From: Paenibacillus hunanensis
GTDB lineage: Bacteria > Bacillota > Bacilli > Paenibacillales > Paenibacillaceae
Direction: 5' to 3'
NCBI RefSeq assembly: GCF_014645615.1
Contig: NZ_BMMB01000003.1
Coordinates: forward strand, 124,001-188,000
DNA length: 64,000 nucleotides
The number at the start of each line of letters is the position of its first letter. The first letter of the stretch is position 1. The translations under genes were made by a program, and so were the position numbers. The notes below the pieces were generated by a model. That model saw nothing but the letters and a program-made list of their open reading frames with translations, was not told the origin of the DNA and did not search any database. Of the stretch, positions 25,834 to 37,422 are shown in pieces.

Positions 25834-27558
25834 TCAAGCATGAAACTGACGTCCATCATGCACCGCTTCTACATACCCTGCACGAATGACAAAATCACCA
25901 AAATGTTCACCATCTGTGCGCTCGGTTGCATAACGCTGGAAGATCGGCTTCAGCGAGGATAGAATCTCCTCTTCCCCGATATTTTCACGGTACAGCTTGT
26001 TCAAACGACTACCATCAAACCCGCCGCCCAGATACATATTGTACTTACCTGGCCCTTTCCCGATAAACGACAGCTCTGCCAGCATTGGACGTGCACAGCC
26101 GTTCGGGCAACCGGTCATACGAACAACGATATCTTCATTACGCAGACCTGCTTGATCCAGCTCAAGCTCCAGCTTGTCGATCAGTGTGGGCAGATAGCGC
26201 TCTGCTTCCGCCATCGCCATGCCGCAGGTTGGCAACGATACACATGCCATCGAGTTACGACGCAGTGCCGAGTAATGCGCGCCATCGGTCAGACCGTATT
26301 GTGCGATCAGCGATTCGATCTTTTTCTTCTTCTGGCTACTCACATCACCGATGATCAGGTTTTGATTCGGCGTCAGGCGGAAGTCGCCAGTATGCACTTT
26401 TGCGATTTCACGCAAGCCTGTCATCAGCTTGTAGTCATCGAGATCGACGATACGACCATTTTGAACAAACAACGTGAACAGCCATTTGCCATTGCTGCCC
26501 TTTACCCAGCCATAACGATCGCCGTTATGATCAAACTGGTACGGACGTGCTTCCTGTAGCTGCCAGCCCAGGCGCTCATGCAGCTCGCTAACCAGCCAGT
26601 CCAGTCCGCGATCATCGATCGTATATTTGAAGCGAGCATGCTTACGTACTGCACGATCGCCATAGTCGCGTTGAATCGTAACCACCTTCTCGGCAACATC
26701 GATCATCTGATCCGGTGTAATAAACCCAATCACTTTCGACACCTGCGGATACGTTGCCGTATCGCCGTGTGTCATGCCCATACCGCCGCCTACCGCAACG
26801 TTGAAGCCGACAAGCGTGCCATTTTCAACAATTGCGATAAAGCCAAGATCCTGGGAAAATACATCCACATCATTGGATGGTGGAACGGCGATGCCGATCT
26901 TGAACTTACGTGGCAGATAGACAGCGCCATAGATCGGCTCCTGCTCCGCTTCCAGCTCTCGACTGTCGATGATTTTCTCCTCATCCAGCCAGATTTCGTG
27001 ATAAGCACGCGTACGCGGATCGAGGTGTGTACTTACTTTACATGCCCAATCGTATACCTGCGCGTGTACCGCAGATTGATCCGGATTCGTGTTACACATT
27101 ACGTTCCGATTGACGTCACCACAGGCAGCAAGTGTGCTGAGCAGTGCATCGTTCACTTCACGAATCGTATTTTTCAGATTCCATTTCAGTACACCGTGCA
27201 ATTGAAACGATTGGCGTGTAGTCAGACGGATTGTGCCATTGCCATATTTGTGAGCAATATCGTCCATCATAAGCCATTGTGCAGGTGTAACAATCCCACC
27301 GGATGCACGCACACGTAGCATGAACTGATATGCGGGCTCTAGCTTTTGCTTTTTACGCTCATTACGCAGATCACGATCATCTTGCATATAGCTTCCGTGG
27401 TGCTTCATCAGTCGGTTATCATCCTCAGGGATGGAACCGGTAATCGGATCACGTAGCGTCTCTTCCAGACTGCCACGCAAATATTTACTATTACGCTTGA
27501 TATCCTCAACATCGCTGTGAGGACGATCATGCGGTGGATATTTTTCATACTGGACCAT
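25834..27558 (-). CDS. cysI: Sulfite reductase hemoprotein (beta subunit)
   Basis: 574 residues. Catalyses six-electron reduction of sulfite to sulfide with siroheme and a 4Fe-4S cluster. The cluster/siroheme cysteines are in CVSLPTC and GCPNGC, and the substrate-binding arginine-rich parts [13 protein letters not shown] and N-terminal [12 protein letters not shown] are present. The ATG at 27558 (MVQYEKYPP) follows AGAGGAG by 8 bases and is preferred over the longer frame from 27588. It lies 47 bases after the flavoprotein gene, forming a cysJI operon for assimilatory sulfur metabolism. Confidence 0.95.
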   Translation of the reverse strand: MVQYEKYPPHDRPHSDVEDIKRNSKYLRGSLEETLRDPITGSIPEDDNRLMKHHGSYMQDDRDLRNERKKQKLEPAYQFMLRVRASGGIVTPAQWLMMDDIAHKYGNGTIRLTTRQSFQLHGVLKWNLKNTIREVNDALLSTLAACGDVNRNVMCNTNPDQSAVHAQVYDWACKVSTHLDPRTRAYHEIWLDEEKIIDSRELEAEQEPIYGAVYLPRKFKIGIAVPPSNDVDVFSQDLGFIAIVENGTLVGFNVAVGGGMGMTHGDTATYPQVSKVIGFITPDQMIDVAEKVVTIQRDYGDRAVRKHARFKYTIDDRGLDWLVSELHERLGWQLQEARPYQFDHNGDRYGWVKGSNGKWLFTLFVQNGRIVDLDDYKLMTGLREIAKVHTGDFRLTPNQNLIIGDVSSQKKKKIESLIAQYGLTDGAHYSALRRNSMACVSLPTCGMAMAEAERYLPTLIDKLELELDQAGLRNEDIVVRMTGCPNGCARPMLAELSFIGKGPGKYNMYLGGGFDGSRLNKLYRENIGEEEILSSLKPIFQRYATERTDGEHFGDFVIRAGYVEAVHDGRQFHA

Positions 27559-27605
27559 GGTTTGTTCTCCTCTCGTAATCGCGGACATTCCCCATCAAGC
27601 GTAGC

Positions 27606-29444
27606 TTAATATACGTCGCGCTGATAACGCTTTTGCTGCAACATCGTGCTCAAGTATTCGGCTGCTGCCTCCTGACTCAACTTTCCTTCCTGAATCAGAA
27701 TCTGTTCCAGTGTCAGATGCACATCGTTCGCCATATGCTTCTCATCACCGCAGACGTACAGCACAGCACCCTCCTGAATCCATTCATACAGCTCGCGACT
27801 GCGCTCGAGCATGCGATGCTGTACATAGACCTTCTTATCGCTATCACGTGAGAAAGCCACATCCATCCGTGTCAGCACGCCATCCTTGAGCCAGCGTTGC
27901 CATTCTGTTTGATATAAGAAATCTGTAGCAAAGCGGCGATCCCCGAAGAACAGCCAGCTTTTACCTTCTGCACCTGTCTCCTCACGTTCAGCGATAAAGG
28001 AACGGAAAGGCGCTACGCCTGTGCCTGGGCCAATCATAATGATCGGTGTGGAGGCATCCTGTGGCAACTTGAAGTTATCATTGTGCTGAATGTATACAGG
28101 CAGCGTATCGCCTGCTTCCAGACGCTCAGCAAGATGCACAGAGCATACGCCATAACGCTGACGGCCATGCTGCTCGTATGCTACTTTGCGTACTGTCAGA
28201 TGTACCTCATCCGGTGAAGCCTTGAAGCTACTGGAAATGGAGTACAGTCGCGCTGGAATTTTACGAAGCAGCGATAGCAGTTCATCCGCTGGGATACTGC
28301 CCAGACCGTAATCCTGAATCAGATCCAGCAGATCGCGCCCTTGCAGATACGCGCGTAGATCCTGCGCTCTACCTTCCTCCAGTAGTGCATCCAGCTGCTC
28401 ATGATCTGCCAGGCCAGCTACTTTTTCCAGCAGCGGCTTCGTCAAAACTGTAATCTCATAATGATGCAAAAGGGCATCACGCACGCTTGCGGTATCGCCA
28501 TTTTTGTTCAATGTAATCGTCTCATCGCCATTCCAGCCTGTTGCCTGCAAAATGTCCTCCACGAGCTGTGGATGATTTTGCGGATATACACCCAGGCTAT
28601 CCCCTGGCTCATAGCTCAAGCCTGAGCCTTCTAACGATAGCTCCACATGGCGAGTCTCCTGATCCGAACCACGTCCGTTCAGGTTCAGATTTTCCAGCAC
28701 TTCTGCTGGAAATGGATTCGTACGGGAGTACGGCGAAGCTTCCTCGTTCACGCTCGCCGTAGCTGTCGGTGAGGCTGCGACTGAAGCAGCAGCGCTAGCT
28801 TCACCCAGAGCACTCAGCACCTGTCCGATCCACTCACCTGCTTGCTCTTCAAAGTCCACATCACAATCCGCACGCGGTACGATTCGCTCTGCACCTAGCT
28901 CTTCAAGGCGCTTATCGAAGTCTTTTCCAGTCTGACAGAAGAACTCATATGATGTATCACCCAGCCCCAGCACGGCGAATTTCGTTTCTGCTAGCTGCGG
29001 CGCACGCTTGCTGTGTAAAAATTCATAAAATGGAATCGCATTATCCGGCGGATCGCCTTCACCCTGCGTACTCGCCAGAACGAATAGATTATGAACTTTT
29101 TTTAGATTATTCGTTTTGTAATCGCCCATCGAGGATAAGGTCACGTCAAAGCCTTGCGCAGTCAGCTGTTGTGCCAGCTTTTTCGCAAGTCCCTGTGCAT
29201 TGCCTGTTTGCGAGCCGAATAATACGGTCACATCCTTCGGTACATCAGCTACAGGAGCAGCTGGTTCCGCTACGGCTGCGGACGATGCTACGGTAGGAGC
29301 GGCTGCGATTGCACCGGTATGCAAGGAAGCCGTCAGGTATCCACTCAGCCAGATGCGCTGTGTTTCGGTTAATCCAGGTAATAAACGATTGAGAAGCTCG
29401 GCCTGCTCCCCTGTAAAAGGACTGTTAGTTGCTTGAAATTCCAA
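27606..29444 (-). CDS. cysJ: Sulfite reductase flavoprotein (alpha subunit)
   Basis: 612 residues: flavodoxin-like FMN domain (about 70-220, VLFGSQTGNAQGLAKKL, STQGEGDPP), Ala/Ser-rich linker, then the FAD- and NADPH-binding reductase part (RLYSISSS, GVCSVHL, MIGPGTGVAPFRSFI, YVCGDEKHMANDV) ending in VY. It transfers electrons from NADPH to the hemoprotein. The start is most likely the TTG at 29444 (LEFQATNSPF), because GGGGTGG lies 6 bases upstream and it aligns with B. subtilis CysJ; the ATGs at 29462/29459 have poorer sites. Confidence 0.93.
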   Translation of the reverse strand: MEFQATNSPFTGEQAELLNRLLPGLTETQRIWLSGYLTASLHTGAIAAAPTVASSAAVAEPAAPVADVPKDVTVLFGSQTGNAQGLAKKLAQQLTAQGFDVTLSSMGDYKTNNLKKVHNLFVLASTQGEGDPPDNAIPFYEFLHSKRAPQLAETKFAVLGLGDTSYEFFCQTGKDFDKRLEELGAERIVPRADCDVDFEEQAGEWIGQVLSALGEASAAASVAASPTATASVNEEASPYSRTNPFPAEVLENLNLNGRGSDQETRHVELSLEGSGLSYEPGDSLGVYPQNHPQLVEDILQATGWNGDETITLNKNGDTASVRDALLHHYEITVLTKPLLEKVAGLADHEQLDALLEEGRAQDLRAYLQGRDLLDLIQDYGLGSIPADELLSLLRKIPARLYSISSSFKASPDEVHLTVRKVAYEQHGRQRYGVCSVHLAERLEAGDTLPVYIQHNDNFKLPQDASTPIIMIGPGTGVAPFRSFIAEREETGAEGKSWLFFGDRRFATDFLYQTEWQRWLKDGVLTRMDVAFSRDSDKKVYVQHRMLERSRELYEWIQEGAVLYVCGDEKHMANDVHLTLEQILIQEGKLSQEAAAEYLSTMLQQKRYQRDVY

Positions 29445-29823
29445 CGATATCCACCCCATCATCTAGCACTTGTCATCTCTAACAACGCGCTAATTCCTAG
29501 TATAGTGCTCAGATTTATTCTGCTTATTTGAAGGTATCACAGTGCGCGTAAACGGTCAATTAGAATGCCTTATAGGTTCTATCAGTTCTCCTGATGAACG
29601 ATAGTGAAGGATCATAAGGCGGTAGGTAGTGGGTGTTAATCTATTGATAGAGCAGTAAAAAAACGATATATAGTTGTAAAATGAACTAATCGTATAAGCT
29701 AGCCGATATCATAAAGAGCCTTTCCACAAGCAAGCCAGGCGAATATACGCTAGCTCGCTGTGAAAAGGCTCGTTTAGATTCGAGAGCATTTCTATCTTAC
29801 CTACTACACTCCATCACTGGACT
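29445..29823. other. Intergenic region between alaX-like gene and cysJ
   Basis: Contains a TATACT box (minus strand, about 29500) likely belonging to the cysJI promoter and the terminator at 29716-29771. No riboswitch (for example SAM) was recognisable. Confidence 0.5.
29716..29771 (-). terminator. Terminator after the alaX-like gene
   Basis: GAGCCTTTCCACA pairs with TGTGAAAAGGCTC with one bulge; TTTAT follows on the minus strand. Confidence 0.65.
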
Positions 29824-31029
29824 TCACGCCTTACCTTCACCACGTAATTGACCCTGCGCAAACTGCACAAATTCCCTTAGCTGCTCCAGCGACTCAAATC
29901 CTGCTTGCGCCATACGATCGTTGCCGCCGCCCTTACCGCCAAAGCTAGCCAGATGCTGCTTAAAAAAGGTACCGCATTTCAGATCAGGGTGTCCCTGCTG
30001 AGCAAGCACCACTTTTCGTTCATCCGCAGAAGACAGCAGGATGACCATATCCTCTCCTTGCTCCATCAACAGATTAGCCATGCGCTGTACATCCTGAAGT
30101 GAGCGCGAAGCCCATTCATACTGCACTAGCGAATAGGTTGTACCCGTACCAACCTGACTGAGCAGTTGCTGCATCACAAATTCATCATTTTCACGACGTA
30201 GACGCTCTAGCTCGTCCCGCTGCTGTCGCTGTTCTTCAGTCCATTTATCGAAGCGAGCTATAATGTCTTTGCGTCCGGTATTAAATCGGCCTGCCATCGC
30301 GTCGTTGATGGCCAGACTTTCCGTATAATCGTCCAGCACGCGCCAGCCACAGCGAAAATAAATTCGCATATGCCCTTTATTCTTCTCTGCTTTGTACAGC
30401 TTGATCATGCCAAGCTCCCCTGTACGCGATACATGCGTACCCCCGCAAGCATTGTATTCAATGCCTTCAATCTCCACGATGCGTATACGTCCCGTTACAC
30501 TTGGCGGCTTGACGAGTGTCATCGTCGCAAGCTGTGCTTCATCGACGCTATACGCACGTATCGGCAGATTGCGATATACATATGTATTCACCTGTCGCTC
30601 TACTGCTTGCAGCCTGGCTGGCTCCAGATCAGCGATGTCAATATCGATCGTGCACTCCTGCTCTCCCAGATGAAAGCTTAATGTGGGCGCATTCAGCACT
30701 TCCAGGCAGGTAGCTGACAATAGATGCTGTCCACTATGCTGCTGCATATGATCGAAGCGACGCTGCCAATCAATCTCACAATATAGCTCTACCCCCGGCT
30801 CCTGCTCCGGTAAACTCGGCATCTGATGCCAGATTCGTCCATCTACACGAGACACATCCAGCACCGGAATTCCATCAATCGTACCTCCATCACACGGCTG
30901 ACCACCTCCATGCGGATAAAATGCCGTCTCCTTGAGCACGACATAATGCTGTCCATTCTGTGTGAATTTATCCTCTAATGCTGTCGTCCAGCTCGTCAAA
31001 TACGAGGAATCAAAATACAGCTCACTCAT
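29824..31029 (-). CDS. Alanyl-tRNA editing protein, AlaX-L type
   Basis: 401 residues. The free-standing editing domain has the zinc motifs HMQQHSGQHLLSA and CGGTHVSRTGE, and the N-terminal TAFYPHGGGQPCDGG seen in AlaRS/ThrRS editing modules. The C-terminus (about 260-395) resembles the DHHA1 domain of AlaRS with FGGKGGGNDRMAQAG. The protein should hydrolyse Ser- or Gly-mischarged tRNA-Ala. It overlaps the preceding GNAT gene by 4 bases, indicating translational coupling. Confidence 0.92.
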   Translation of the reverse strand: MSELYFDSSYLTSWTTALEDKFTQNGQHYVVLKETAFYPHGGGQPCDGGTIDGIPVLDVSRVDGRIWHQMPSLPEQEPGVELYCEIDWQRRFDHMQQHSGQHLLSATCLEVLNAPTLSFHLGEQECTIDIDIADLEPARLQAVERQVNTYVYRNLPIRAYSVDEAQLATMTLVKPPSVTGRIRIVEIEGIEYNACGGTHVSRTGELGMIKLYKAEKNKGHMRIYFRCGWRVLDDYTESLAINDAMAGRFNTGRKDIIARFDKWTEEQRQQRDELERLRRENDEFVMQQLLSQVGTGTTYSLVQYEWASRSLQDVQRMANLLMEQGEDMVILLSSADERKVVLAQQGHPDLKCGTFFKQHLASFGGKGGGNDRMAQAGFESLEQLREFVQFAQGQLRGEGKA

Positions 31030-31526
31030 ATATTGGTGCCTCCTTCCTGTGTGTCTATATGTACCAGCTGCTTACGCATCATACGATGGGGAATTCCCAC
31101 TTCTGTAAATGGCTCTCCATACGTTTCATACGCCAGCTTCTCATAAAAGGAAATCGCCACCTGCCGTGCATGCAGCATCATATGTTGGTAGCCCTCATCG
31201 ATCGCTACCTGCTCCGCATACGCTACCAGCCGACGTCCAACCTGCTGACCACGTAATGCTTCATCAACGGCAACCTGCTTCATTTGTACCGTATCCTGAT
31301 TCACCTGCTTGAGCAGGAGCACGCCTACCATTTTGTCCGCATACAGTGCACACAGATGAATGGCTTGATCCTCGCCATCCAGACGATCCTGCTTGATGCT
31401 CATACCGAGTGGACGACGCAACACAAGGTCACGCAGCTCCAGCGCCTGTGCATAACGCTCTTGATCAGCGGTCGTTATTCGTTCGATTAGTAGCTTGTCC
31501 AGCTCACTCACTCCTTTACACGACAT
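31026..31526 (-). CDS. GNAT family N-acetyltransferase, YjcF/ElaA-like
   Basis: 166 residues. Acetyl-CoA-binding region QMKQVAVDEALRGQQVGRRLVAYAEQ carries the R-G-Q-Q-V-G-R loop, followed by GYQHMMLHARQVAISFYEKLAYETYGEPF, typical of the YjcF/ElaA branch. The 3' end overlaps alaX by 4 bases. The exact start is uncertain: AAAGGAG lies inside the frame near codon 4, so translation might begin a few codons later than 31526. Substrate unknown. Confidence 0.83.
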   Translation of the reverse strand: MSCKGVSELDKLLIERITTADQERYAQALELRDLVLRRPLGMSIKQDRLDGEDQAIHLCALYADKMVGVLLLKQVNQDTVQMKQVAVDEALRGQQVGRRLVAYAEQVAIDEGYQHMMLHARQVAISFYEKLAYETYGEPFTEVGIPHRMMRKQLVHIDTQEGGTNI

Positions 31527-31752
31527 CTAACCTGCAATCCGTTGATTGCTTCGGGATATGAAGAAGTTAATCATATCTGTTCCAGAAGATCAAGAAAAAG
31601 AAAATGTGTTGTAGTCGATTAAACACTGCAAAATTAGTTTAACTAAAGAACAGACAGATACCACTACTTTTAGCCTAGTACGTTTATCCCTTTATTGCGT
31701 AACCAATCTTCCAAACACATACTTTATGACTATTATATTTATGAGGTGACCT

Positions 31753-33462
31753 ATGAACATTAGATTTAACATCGCAAGTAAAATTTTAGCTGGTTATGTA
31801 TTGATTATGTGCTGCTTTGCAGTAGCGATTGTCATTATGAATGCAAAAATGAATGAGTTGGAGCAAAACATCATTTATATTGCTGGTCATGACATGGATG
31901 TACACAAGCTGGCGAATGACATCCGTCTGAATATCGTCGATATGGAAACTGGACAGCGTGGCTATGTGATTACGGGAAATGAGAACTATCTGGCTCCGTA
32001 TAACGATGGCAAAACGCAATGGGAATCGAACTATAATCAATTATATGCACTGCTGTCTGACAACCCTGCACAACAGCAAAAGCTAAATGAGATCAAAACG
32101 AATATCGAGAACTGGATTAGTATAGCTGGCGACCCTGTTATTACGCTACGTCAGCAAAACAATACCGCAGCTATTCAGCAATTTTTCGTCAACGATCCGG
32201 GTAAAGCCAATATGGACAGCTTCCGTGCAGCCATTACGAGCTTTTTAGAAACAGAAAATCAGCTTACCGATCAGCGAGTAAACGTACTTCATGATAGTAA
32301 TGTGAATTTGAAAATATTGCTGTATGTATTACTGGGAGCCGTTATTATCATCTCACTTCTTGTCGGCTCTATTATAGCGTACCGTATCACACGCAATATG
32401 CGTCTCGTCACCCATACGATCAACGATATCGCTTCATCCGGTGGGGATCTGACACGTCGTATCGAAGTGAAAACGAATGATGAGGTCAAGGATCTTGGAC
32501 AGGCAACTAACTCCCTGCTGATCAACCTGCAACGCATTATTAAAGACGTTCAGTCCAACACCGTACAGCTGGCTCTTGCCAGTGAACAGCTTGAAAAGGG
32601 CGCTTATGAGAACTCTCGTGCTTCGGACGAAGTCGCTCAATCGATTCAGAAAATCGCTCTAGGCTCTGAGCGTCAGGTATCGCGTACGGAGGATATTTCC
32701 TCTGTAGTTGAGCAATCGATAGCTGGACTCGGTATGGTCGCAGATACAAGCGAGGCTGTTGCTGGCATGGCGCGCCAGACACAGGAGCTGGCAACCGTTG
32801 GTGGAGAAAAGATTCAAAACAGTGTACAAAGCGTACAGAGCATGGCAACCGCATTCCGTGCAATTGAGACCGGGGTCAACGAACTATCTCAGCGTTCTCA
32901 GCAGATTCTGTCTATCACAGGCTACATCTCTCAGACCTCTACGCAGACGAATCTGCTGGCACTTAATGCAGCAATTGAGGCTGCACGTGCAGGTGAGCAT
33001 GGGCGCGGATTCAGCGTCGTAGCCGATGAGATTCGTAAGCTCGCTGATCAATCCTCTCATTCTACACAGGAGATCACTGCGATCATCCAATCGATGACGG
33101 CTGCGATTGAAAGTATTGTTGAGCTGGTTACCGCTACAACGAGTCAGGTCGATGATGGCGTTGTGATGCTAGGTGAAGCGGGCGAAACCTTTGATCGAAT
33201 TATGGGTCAGATCGGACAGCTCAATGTACAGATTAATGAGGTCGCTGGTTCCGTGGCTGAGATGTCGAAGGGTAATCAGGCTGTAGGTGCATCCTTACAG
33301 GAGATCAATGGCATTACGGAGGACATGGCTGCATTTACAGAGGAAGTATCCGCGATGACCGAGGAACAGACGGCTTCGCTGGCTGAAATGGTTTCTACGA
33401 CGGCACAGCTCAAGCAAATGTCAACTTCTCTACAAGAGGTTGTTGATCAGTTCAAAATTTAA
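31753..33462 (+). CDS. Methyl-accepting chemotaxis protein with CHASE3-type sensor
   Basis: 569 residues: membrane helix about 9-29, extracellular helical CHASE3-like domain (about 35-175, [21 protein letters not shown]), second helix about 187-210, HAMP (211-265), and a cytoplasmic coiled-coil signalling domain whose hairpin tip reads [36 protein letters not shown]. It senses an unknown stimulus and controls CheA. GAGGTG lies before the ATG; a + strand terminator follows at 33599-33627. Confidence 0.93.
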   Translation: MNIRFNIASKILAGYVLIMCCFAVAIVIMNAKMNELEQNIIYIAGHDMDVHKLANDIRLNIVDMETGQRGYVITGNENYLAPYNDGKTQWESNYNQLYALLSDNPAQQQKLNEIKTNIENWISIAGDPVITLRQQNNTAAIQQFFVNDPGKANMDSFRAAITSFLETENQLTDQRVNVLHDSNVNLKILLYVLLGAVIIISLLVGSIIAYRITRNMRLVTHTINDIASSGGDLTRRIEVKTNDEVKDLGQATNSLLINLQRIIKDVQSNTVQLALASEQLEKGAYENSRASDEVAQSIQKIALGSERQVSRTEDISSVVEQSIAGLGMVADTSEAVAGMARQTQELATVGGEKIQNSVQSVQSMATAFRAIETGVNELSQRSQQILSITGYISQTSTQTNLLALNAAIEAARAGEHGRGFSVVADEIRKLADQSSHSTQEITAIIQSMTAAIESIVELVTATTSQVDDGVVMLGEAGETFDRIMGQIGQLNVQINEVAGSVAEMSKGNQAVGASLQEINGITEDMAAFTEEVSAMTEEQTASLAEMVSTTAQLKQMSTSLQEVVDQFKI

Positions 33463-33774
33463 AACAGCCTTTTTATACCCTCTTTTGTAGATCTGGTAAA
33501 CGCATGATAACAATAACAGTGCGATCACAGATTGCTATGTCCAAACGATTTGCAATACTACACGATTCGCAATACTAAACCATTTTTAATATCAAAAGAA
33601 GCGACTCCCTCTACTTAGGAGCCGCTTTTTTTGATTTCACCTTTTTGTACTGATCTTCTGCTTGTATTACTTTTCATGTTGTATTATTTTTCGTTCCATA
33701 TATTCACACTTTGCCGTATGTGTACATGTACGTGCACAACTTATATACTTACACGGCTCAAGCGTAGCTTGCAT
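33463..33774. other. Intergenic region after the chemoreceptor
   Basis: Contains a pair of near-identical 17-base direct repeats (ACGATTTGCAATACTAC / ACGATTCGCAATACTAA, about 33544-33577) and the terminator at 33599-33627. Otherwise AT-rich, nothing else seen. Confidence 0.55.
33599..33627 (+). terminator. Terminator after the chemoreceptor gene
   Basis: AAGCGACTCC / GGAGCCGCTT stem with one mismatch and a T run on the + strand. Confidence 0.8.
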
Positions 33775-34602
33775 TTAAAAATCAAAATTATCCGGGTCAG
33801 CACCAAAGCGGCGATCCTCATTCAGATCATCGATCTGCTTCATTTCCTCCACCGATAACTCAAAATCATAAATGTCCGCATTTTGCACAATGCGTTCCTT
33901 TTTGATCGATTTTGGAATCGTTACGATGCCGCTCTGAATATCCCAGCGCAGCAGTACCTGAGCGATAGACTTGCCATGCTTATCAGCGATTGCTTGCAGG
34001 ATTGGATTATCCAGCAGTCTTCCCTGTGCAAGCGGTGCCCACGCTTCGATCTGAATGCCCTGCTCCTTACAATAATTGCGTAGCTCCACCTGACTGAGCA
34101 GTGGATGCAGCTCGACCTGGTTAACGACCGGACGAACCTTCGCATCGGCGAGCAGGTCTTCCAGATGATGAATCTGGAAATTCGATACGCCAATCGCACG
34201 GACTTTACCATCCTCATGCAGCTTCTCCAGCGCTCTCCATGTATCCTTATACTTGCCTTTGACGGGCCAGTGCACCAGATACAGATCAACATAATCCAGA
34301 CCGAGCTTGCTCAGACTCTTTTCAAAAGCCTGTAATGTCGCATCGTAGCCTTGATCCGAGTTCCATACCTTGGTTGTAATGAACAGCTCCTCGCGTGGAA
34401 CACCGGATTCCTTGATCGCTTGACCGACACCCTCCTCGTTTTGATACAATGCAGCGGTATCGATACTGCGATAGCCCGCTTCGATTGCCCATTTTACCGA
34501 GTTAACGACCTGATCGCCTTCCTCAACCTTATATACACCCAGACCAAACCACGGCATTTCTACACCGTTGGACAGCTTTGTTGTCGATTGCAAATGAAGC
34601 AT
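33775..34602 (-). CDS. yvgN: Aldo/keto reductase, YvgN-like
   Basis: 275 residues, closely similar to B. subtilis YvgN (glyoxal/methylglyoxal reductase). NADPH-dependent TIM barrel with the catalytic tetrad visible: D and Y in [14 protein letters not shown] in FITTKVWN, and H in LYLVHWP; cofactor-binding [18 protein letters not shown] near the end. The ATG at 34602 (MLHLQST) follows AAAGGAGG by 8 bases and is chosen over the longer frame from 34641. It likely detoxifies reactive aldehydes. Single gene. Confidence 0.92.
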   Translation of the reverse strand: MLHLQSTTKLSNGVEMPWFGLGVYKVEEGDQVVNSVKWAIEAGYRSIDTAALYQNEEGVGQAIKESGVPREELFITTKVWNSDQGYDATLQAFEKSLSKLGLDYVDLYLVHWPVKGKYKDTWRALEKLHEDGKVRAIGVSNFQIHHLEDLLADAKVRPVVNQVELHPLLSQVELRNYCKEQGIQIEAWAPLAQGRLLDNPILQAIADKHGKSIAQVLLRWDIQSGIVTIPKSIKKERIVQNADIYDFELSVEEMKQIDDLNEDRRFGADPDNFDF

Positions 34603-34752
34603 GAATAATTCCTCCTTTGTCATTGGCTGATGTACATCCAAACTCGTACCTCTCCAGTATAACGCAACCTTTCCCGATAGTGGAACTGTACGATTTACAG
34701 ATTCGGTTGAAGCATTTTACAAATTGTGCATGCCAGATAGCTTGTTCCGATG

Positions 34753-35766
34753 TTAGCCCAGATCGGTGCGGCTGCTATGTCGCTTGAATATGCGTTTTAC
34801 TCCGGGTTCAACAAGCCATGCTGAAGCGACTCGTACACTGCTCAGCGATAATAATACGGTTAATAGCAGGCTGACAGGTATAACAAGCACTCTTGTCGTT
34901 CCTGTTCCGAGCCATGTATAGATATCGCTGGCTGTAATCGCCATAACGATAAAGCCGTGCAGTAGATACGTGTATAGCGTATTACTGCCCATCTCTGAGA
35001 TCATACCGAGCGGGCGCGCTGGAGTCAGACTCATTACTGCGCCACCAATGATGATCGCAAGCATGTAGACACCGATTCGGTATAAGCCTGCTGACCATTC
35101 ATTATGCCCTAACGACTCATAGGAGAAGCTACCGTACAGCCATTCCTTAACGACAAATGGTGAGTAGACTGCAATCAATACAGTCGCCGTTAAGAGAAGC
35201 AATGCCGATATTTTCTTCACAACAGGTGATTGAAGCCATGTAATCCAGGAACGATCCATATAATAGCCTGCCAGGAAAAATGGGAAAAATACGATCGTTC
35301 GCGACACACTGGCATAATATTCAGCATCATTCGCATAACCAGCCAGAATGGCAAGCACGATGGCAAATGGCAATGCGTATTGGATTCGAATCATATACGG
35401 CATTGCCGTTTTCCATAGAATCATACTGAAGAAGAACCACATCAACCAGTAGGGCGTAAAATAAGAAAAGATCAGTTGCGATCTATCGTACAGCCAGTAA
35501 TCGAACAGGGAATACAGTGTCTCAAAGATCACATACGGAATAACCAGCTTGCTAATCACTTTGGTAAAATAATCGCCTGTACCGATATTTTTGGCAAAAT
35601 AGCCTGAGATCAGCACAAACAGCGGAATATGAAAGCTATAGATCAATACATATAATGGCTTCAGCCACGGATCGTCGTATAGCGGCTCAATCATATGCCC
35701 GACAACCACGAGAGCAATCAGCAGAAATTTTAAATTATCAAAATAAGCATCCCTCGTCACGCGCAT
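34753..35766 (-). CDS. Membrane acyltransferase, OafA/fucose-acetylase type
   Basis: 337 residues with about ten membrane helices and the acyltransferase_3 pattern: DAYFDNLKFLLIALVVVGHMIEP with the conserved histidine in the first helix, PLFVLISGYFAKN, and YLLHGFIVM near the end. Members O-acetylate extracellular polysaccharides or other surface carbohydrates. The acceptor is unknown and no polysaccharide cluster is nearby. AAGGGAG precedes the ATG. Confidence 0.85.
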   Translation of the reverse strand: MRVTRDAYFDNLKFLLIALVVVGHMIEPLYDDPWLKPLYVLIYSFHIPLFVLISGYFAKNIGTGDYFTKVISKLVIPYVIFETLYSLFDYWLYDRSQLIFSYFTPYWLMWFFFSMILWKTAMPYMIRIQYALPFAIVLAILAGYANDAEYYASVSRTIVFFPFFLAGYYMDRSWITWLQSPVVKKISALLLLTATVLIAVYSPFVVKEWLYGSFSYESLGHNEWSAGLYRIGVYMLAIIIGGAVMSLTPARPLGMISEMGSNTLYTYLLHGFIVMAITASDIYTWLGTGTTRVLVIPVSLLLTVLLSLSSVRVASAWLVEPGVKRIFKRHSSRTDLG

Positions 35767-36272
35767 TACACTCCCTTCATGGCAGACCAGGTGGAATCAT
35801 AGTGCATGTACCGTGAATTCGTGTATACATACCGTCTGCGCTCTAATACCCGTCTCCATCAGGCATGAACCCCATTATAGCAATCTACATTTTACAGATT
35901 CAACGTTGTGATGATCTAGCTCGCTGGTCATAGTTCATCCTCTAAACTTCTTATAACAACTATAATTTTATATCATAATCAAAGTAGAACGATAACCTAC
36001 CCAGCATAGTCTCTATCCATCGTCACACAAAAAAGGGACCACAGTCATATGCAGTCCCTTGCTTATTTTTGAATATTCGATTGTGTTCCTTAGCTCACAT
36101 CGATCCTCCAGTACGCTTTTGATATGCTTTTAGCATGCTTGGATTAGATATAAAGCTGTGCTATTTATGCTCATGCGTGGTCATCAGAGTCATCATGCGA
36201 CTGGATTACGACCGCTACTTTATGATCCCAGCAGTCAGCCATGCCCATTAACTGTTTACTTTACGATCACCG
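35767..36272. other. Intergenic region before the acyltransferase gene
   Basis: 506 bases with the terminator of the LLM flavoprotein gene at 36033-36060. No gene or other site recognised. Confidence 0.55.
36033..36060 (-). terminator. Terminator after the LLM flavoprotein gene
   Basis: AAGGGAC / GTCCCTT with a partly pairing loop and six T on the minus strand. Confidence 0.7.
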
Positions 36273-37331
36273 TTATCTCAGCGCTTGACCTTGCTTCGTC
36301 TGCGGTAACCCGGCAGCCTGTGCGATCAGCTCATAGGAATGAAGTCTTGCCTGTTGATCATAAATCATACTCGTCATAATCAGTTCGTTTACACCCGTGT
36401 CCTGCATATAGCGCTCCAGCCCTTGCCGAATACGCTGTGGTCCGCCTTTGATCGTAGAGCTGAGCTGCTTTTCGACAGCTGCTTGCTCATAATCTGTCCA
36501 TTTGCCTTCCATTGATGCAGGAGGTTGAATCTGTCCGGTGCGTCCGCGAATAATATTGAGAAATTGCTGCTGCATCGTGGTAGAGAGCCATTCCGCTTCT
36601 TCATCCGTATCTGCTGCAATGGCATTCACGCCAAGAATAGCATACGGCTCCTTCAGCATCTCGGAGGGCTGGAAGTATTCGCGATAAATACGTAATGCAC
36701 GCTGCGTATAATCCGGTGAAAAGTGTCCGGCAAACGCAAATGGTAATCCTTTTTGTGCCGCCAATCTTGCACTAAAATCGCTGGAGCCCAGCAGCCAGAT
36801 CGGAACATTTAGCCCTTCCCCCGGCACAGCACGTACAGGTGCATGATATGAGGTAGCTGACGCATCAAAAAAGGTCTGTAGCTCCTCCAGCAGCTCGGGA
36901 AAATCTTCGCCGCTATTGATATCTCGTCGCAGCGCAAGCGTCGTACGCCGATCACTTCCGGGCGCACGTCCTAGACCGAGATCGATTCTTCCTGGATACA
37001 TCGACTCCAGTGTGCCGAACTGCTCCGCAATGACAAGCGGCGCATGATTGGGTAGCATAATGCCACCCGAACCAACACGAATACGGCTCGTGCCTGCGGC
37101 GATATAGCCGATCACGACCGAGGTTGCCGAGCTAGCTACGCCCGGCATATTATGATGCTCCGCCAGCCAGTAGCGATGATAGCCAAGCTGCTCTGCATGG
37201 CGAGCAAGCTCCAGGCTGTTACGAAATGATTGCGCTGGAGTCGAGCCTGCTAGTACAGGCGCTAGATCCAGTACAGATAATGGTATATAACCGGGATTTC
37301 CCGGAACAAATGATGCATGGGGTTCAGACAT
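36273..37331 (-). CDS. LLM class flavin-dependent oxidoreductase
   Basis: 352 residues of the bacterial-luciferase-like TIM-barrel family. Recognisable parts are LSVLDLAPV at the start, [76 protein letters not shown] with residues for FMN binding, and the C-terminal [13 protein letters not shown]. This subgroup (YhbW/YceB-like) is usually of unknown substrate. AAAGGAGG lies before the ATG. Preceded on the same strand by a TPR-GGDEF gene 91 bases away. Confidence 0.88.
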   Translation of the reverse strand: MSEPHASFVPGNPGYIPLSVLDLAPVLAGSTPAQSFRNSLELARHAEQLGYHRYWLAEHHNMPGVASSATSVVIGYIAAGTSRIRVGSGGIMLPNHAPLVIAEQFGTLESMYPGRIDLGLGRAPGSDRRTTLALRRDINSGEDFPELLEELQTFFDASATSYHAPVRAVPGEGLNVPIWLLGSSDFSARLAAQKGLPFAFAGHFSPDYTQRALRIYREYFQPSEMLKEPYAILGVNAIAADTDEEAEWLSTTMQQQFLNIIRGRTGQIQPPASMEGKWTDYEQAAVEKQLSSTIKGGPQRIRQGLERYMQDTGVNELIMTSMIYDQQARLHSYELIAQAAGLPQTKQGQALR

Positions 37332-37422
37332 AGGTAGTCCTCCTTTATTGAAGTAACTGTAAAGGTTACCTATCCTATTATCCGCTTCTTGAATCAGAAA
37401 TGCTAGCCCTCACGAAGTCGAC

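Noticed and set aside
29445-29600. Suspected SAM riboswitch upstream of cysJI
   Set aside because: The conserved core sequences are not present and the leader is short.
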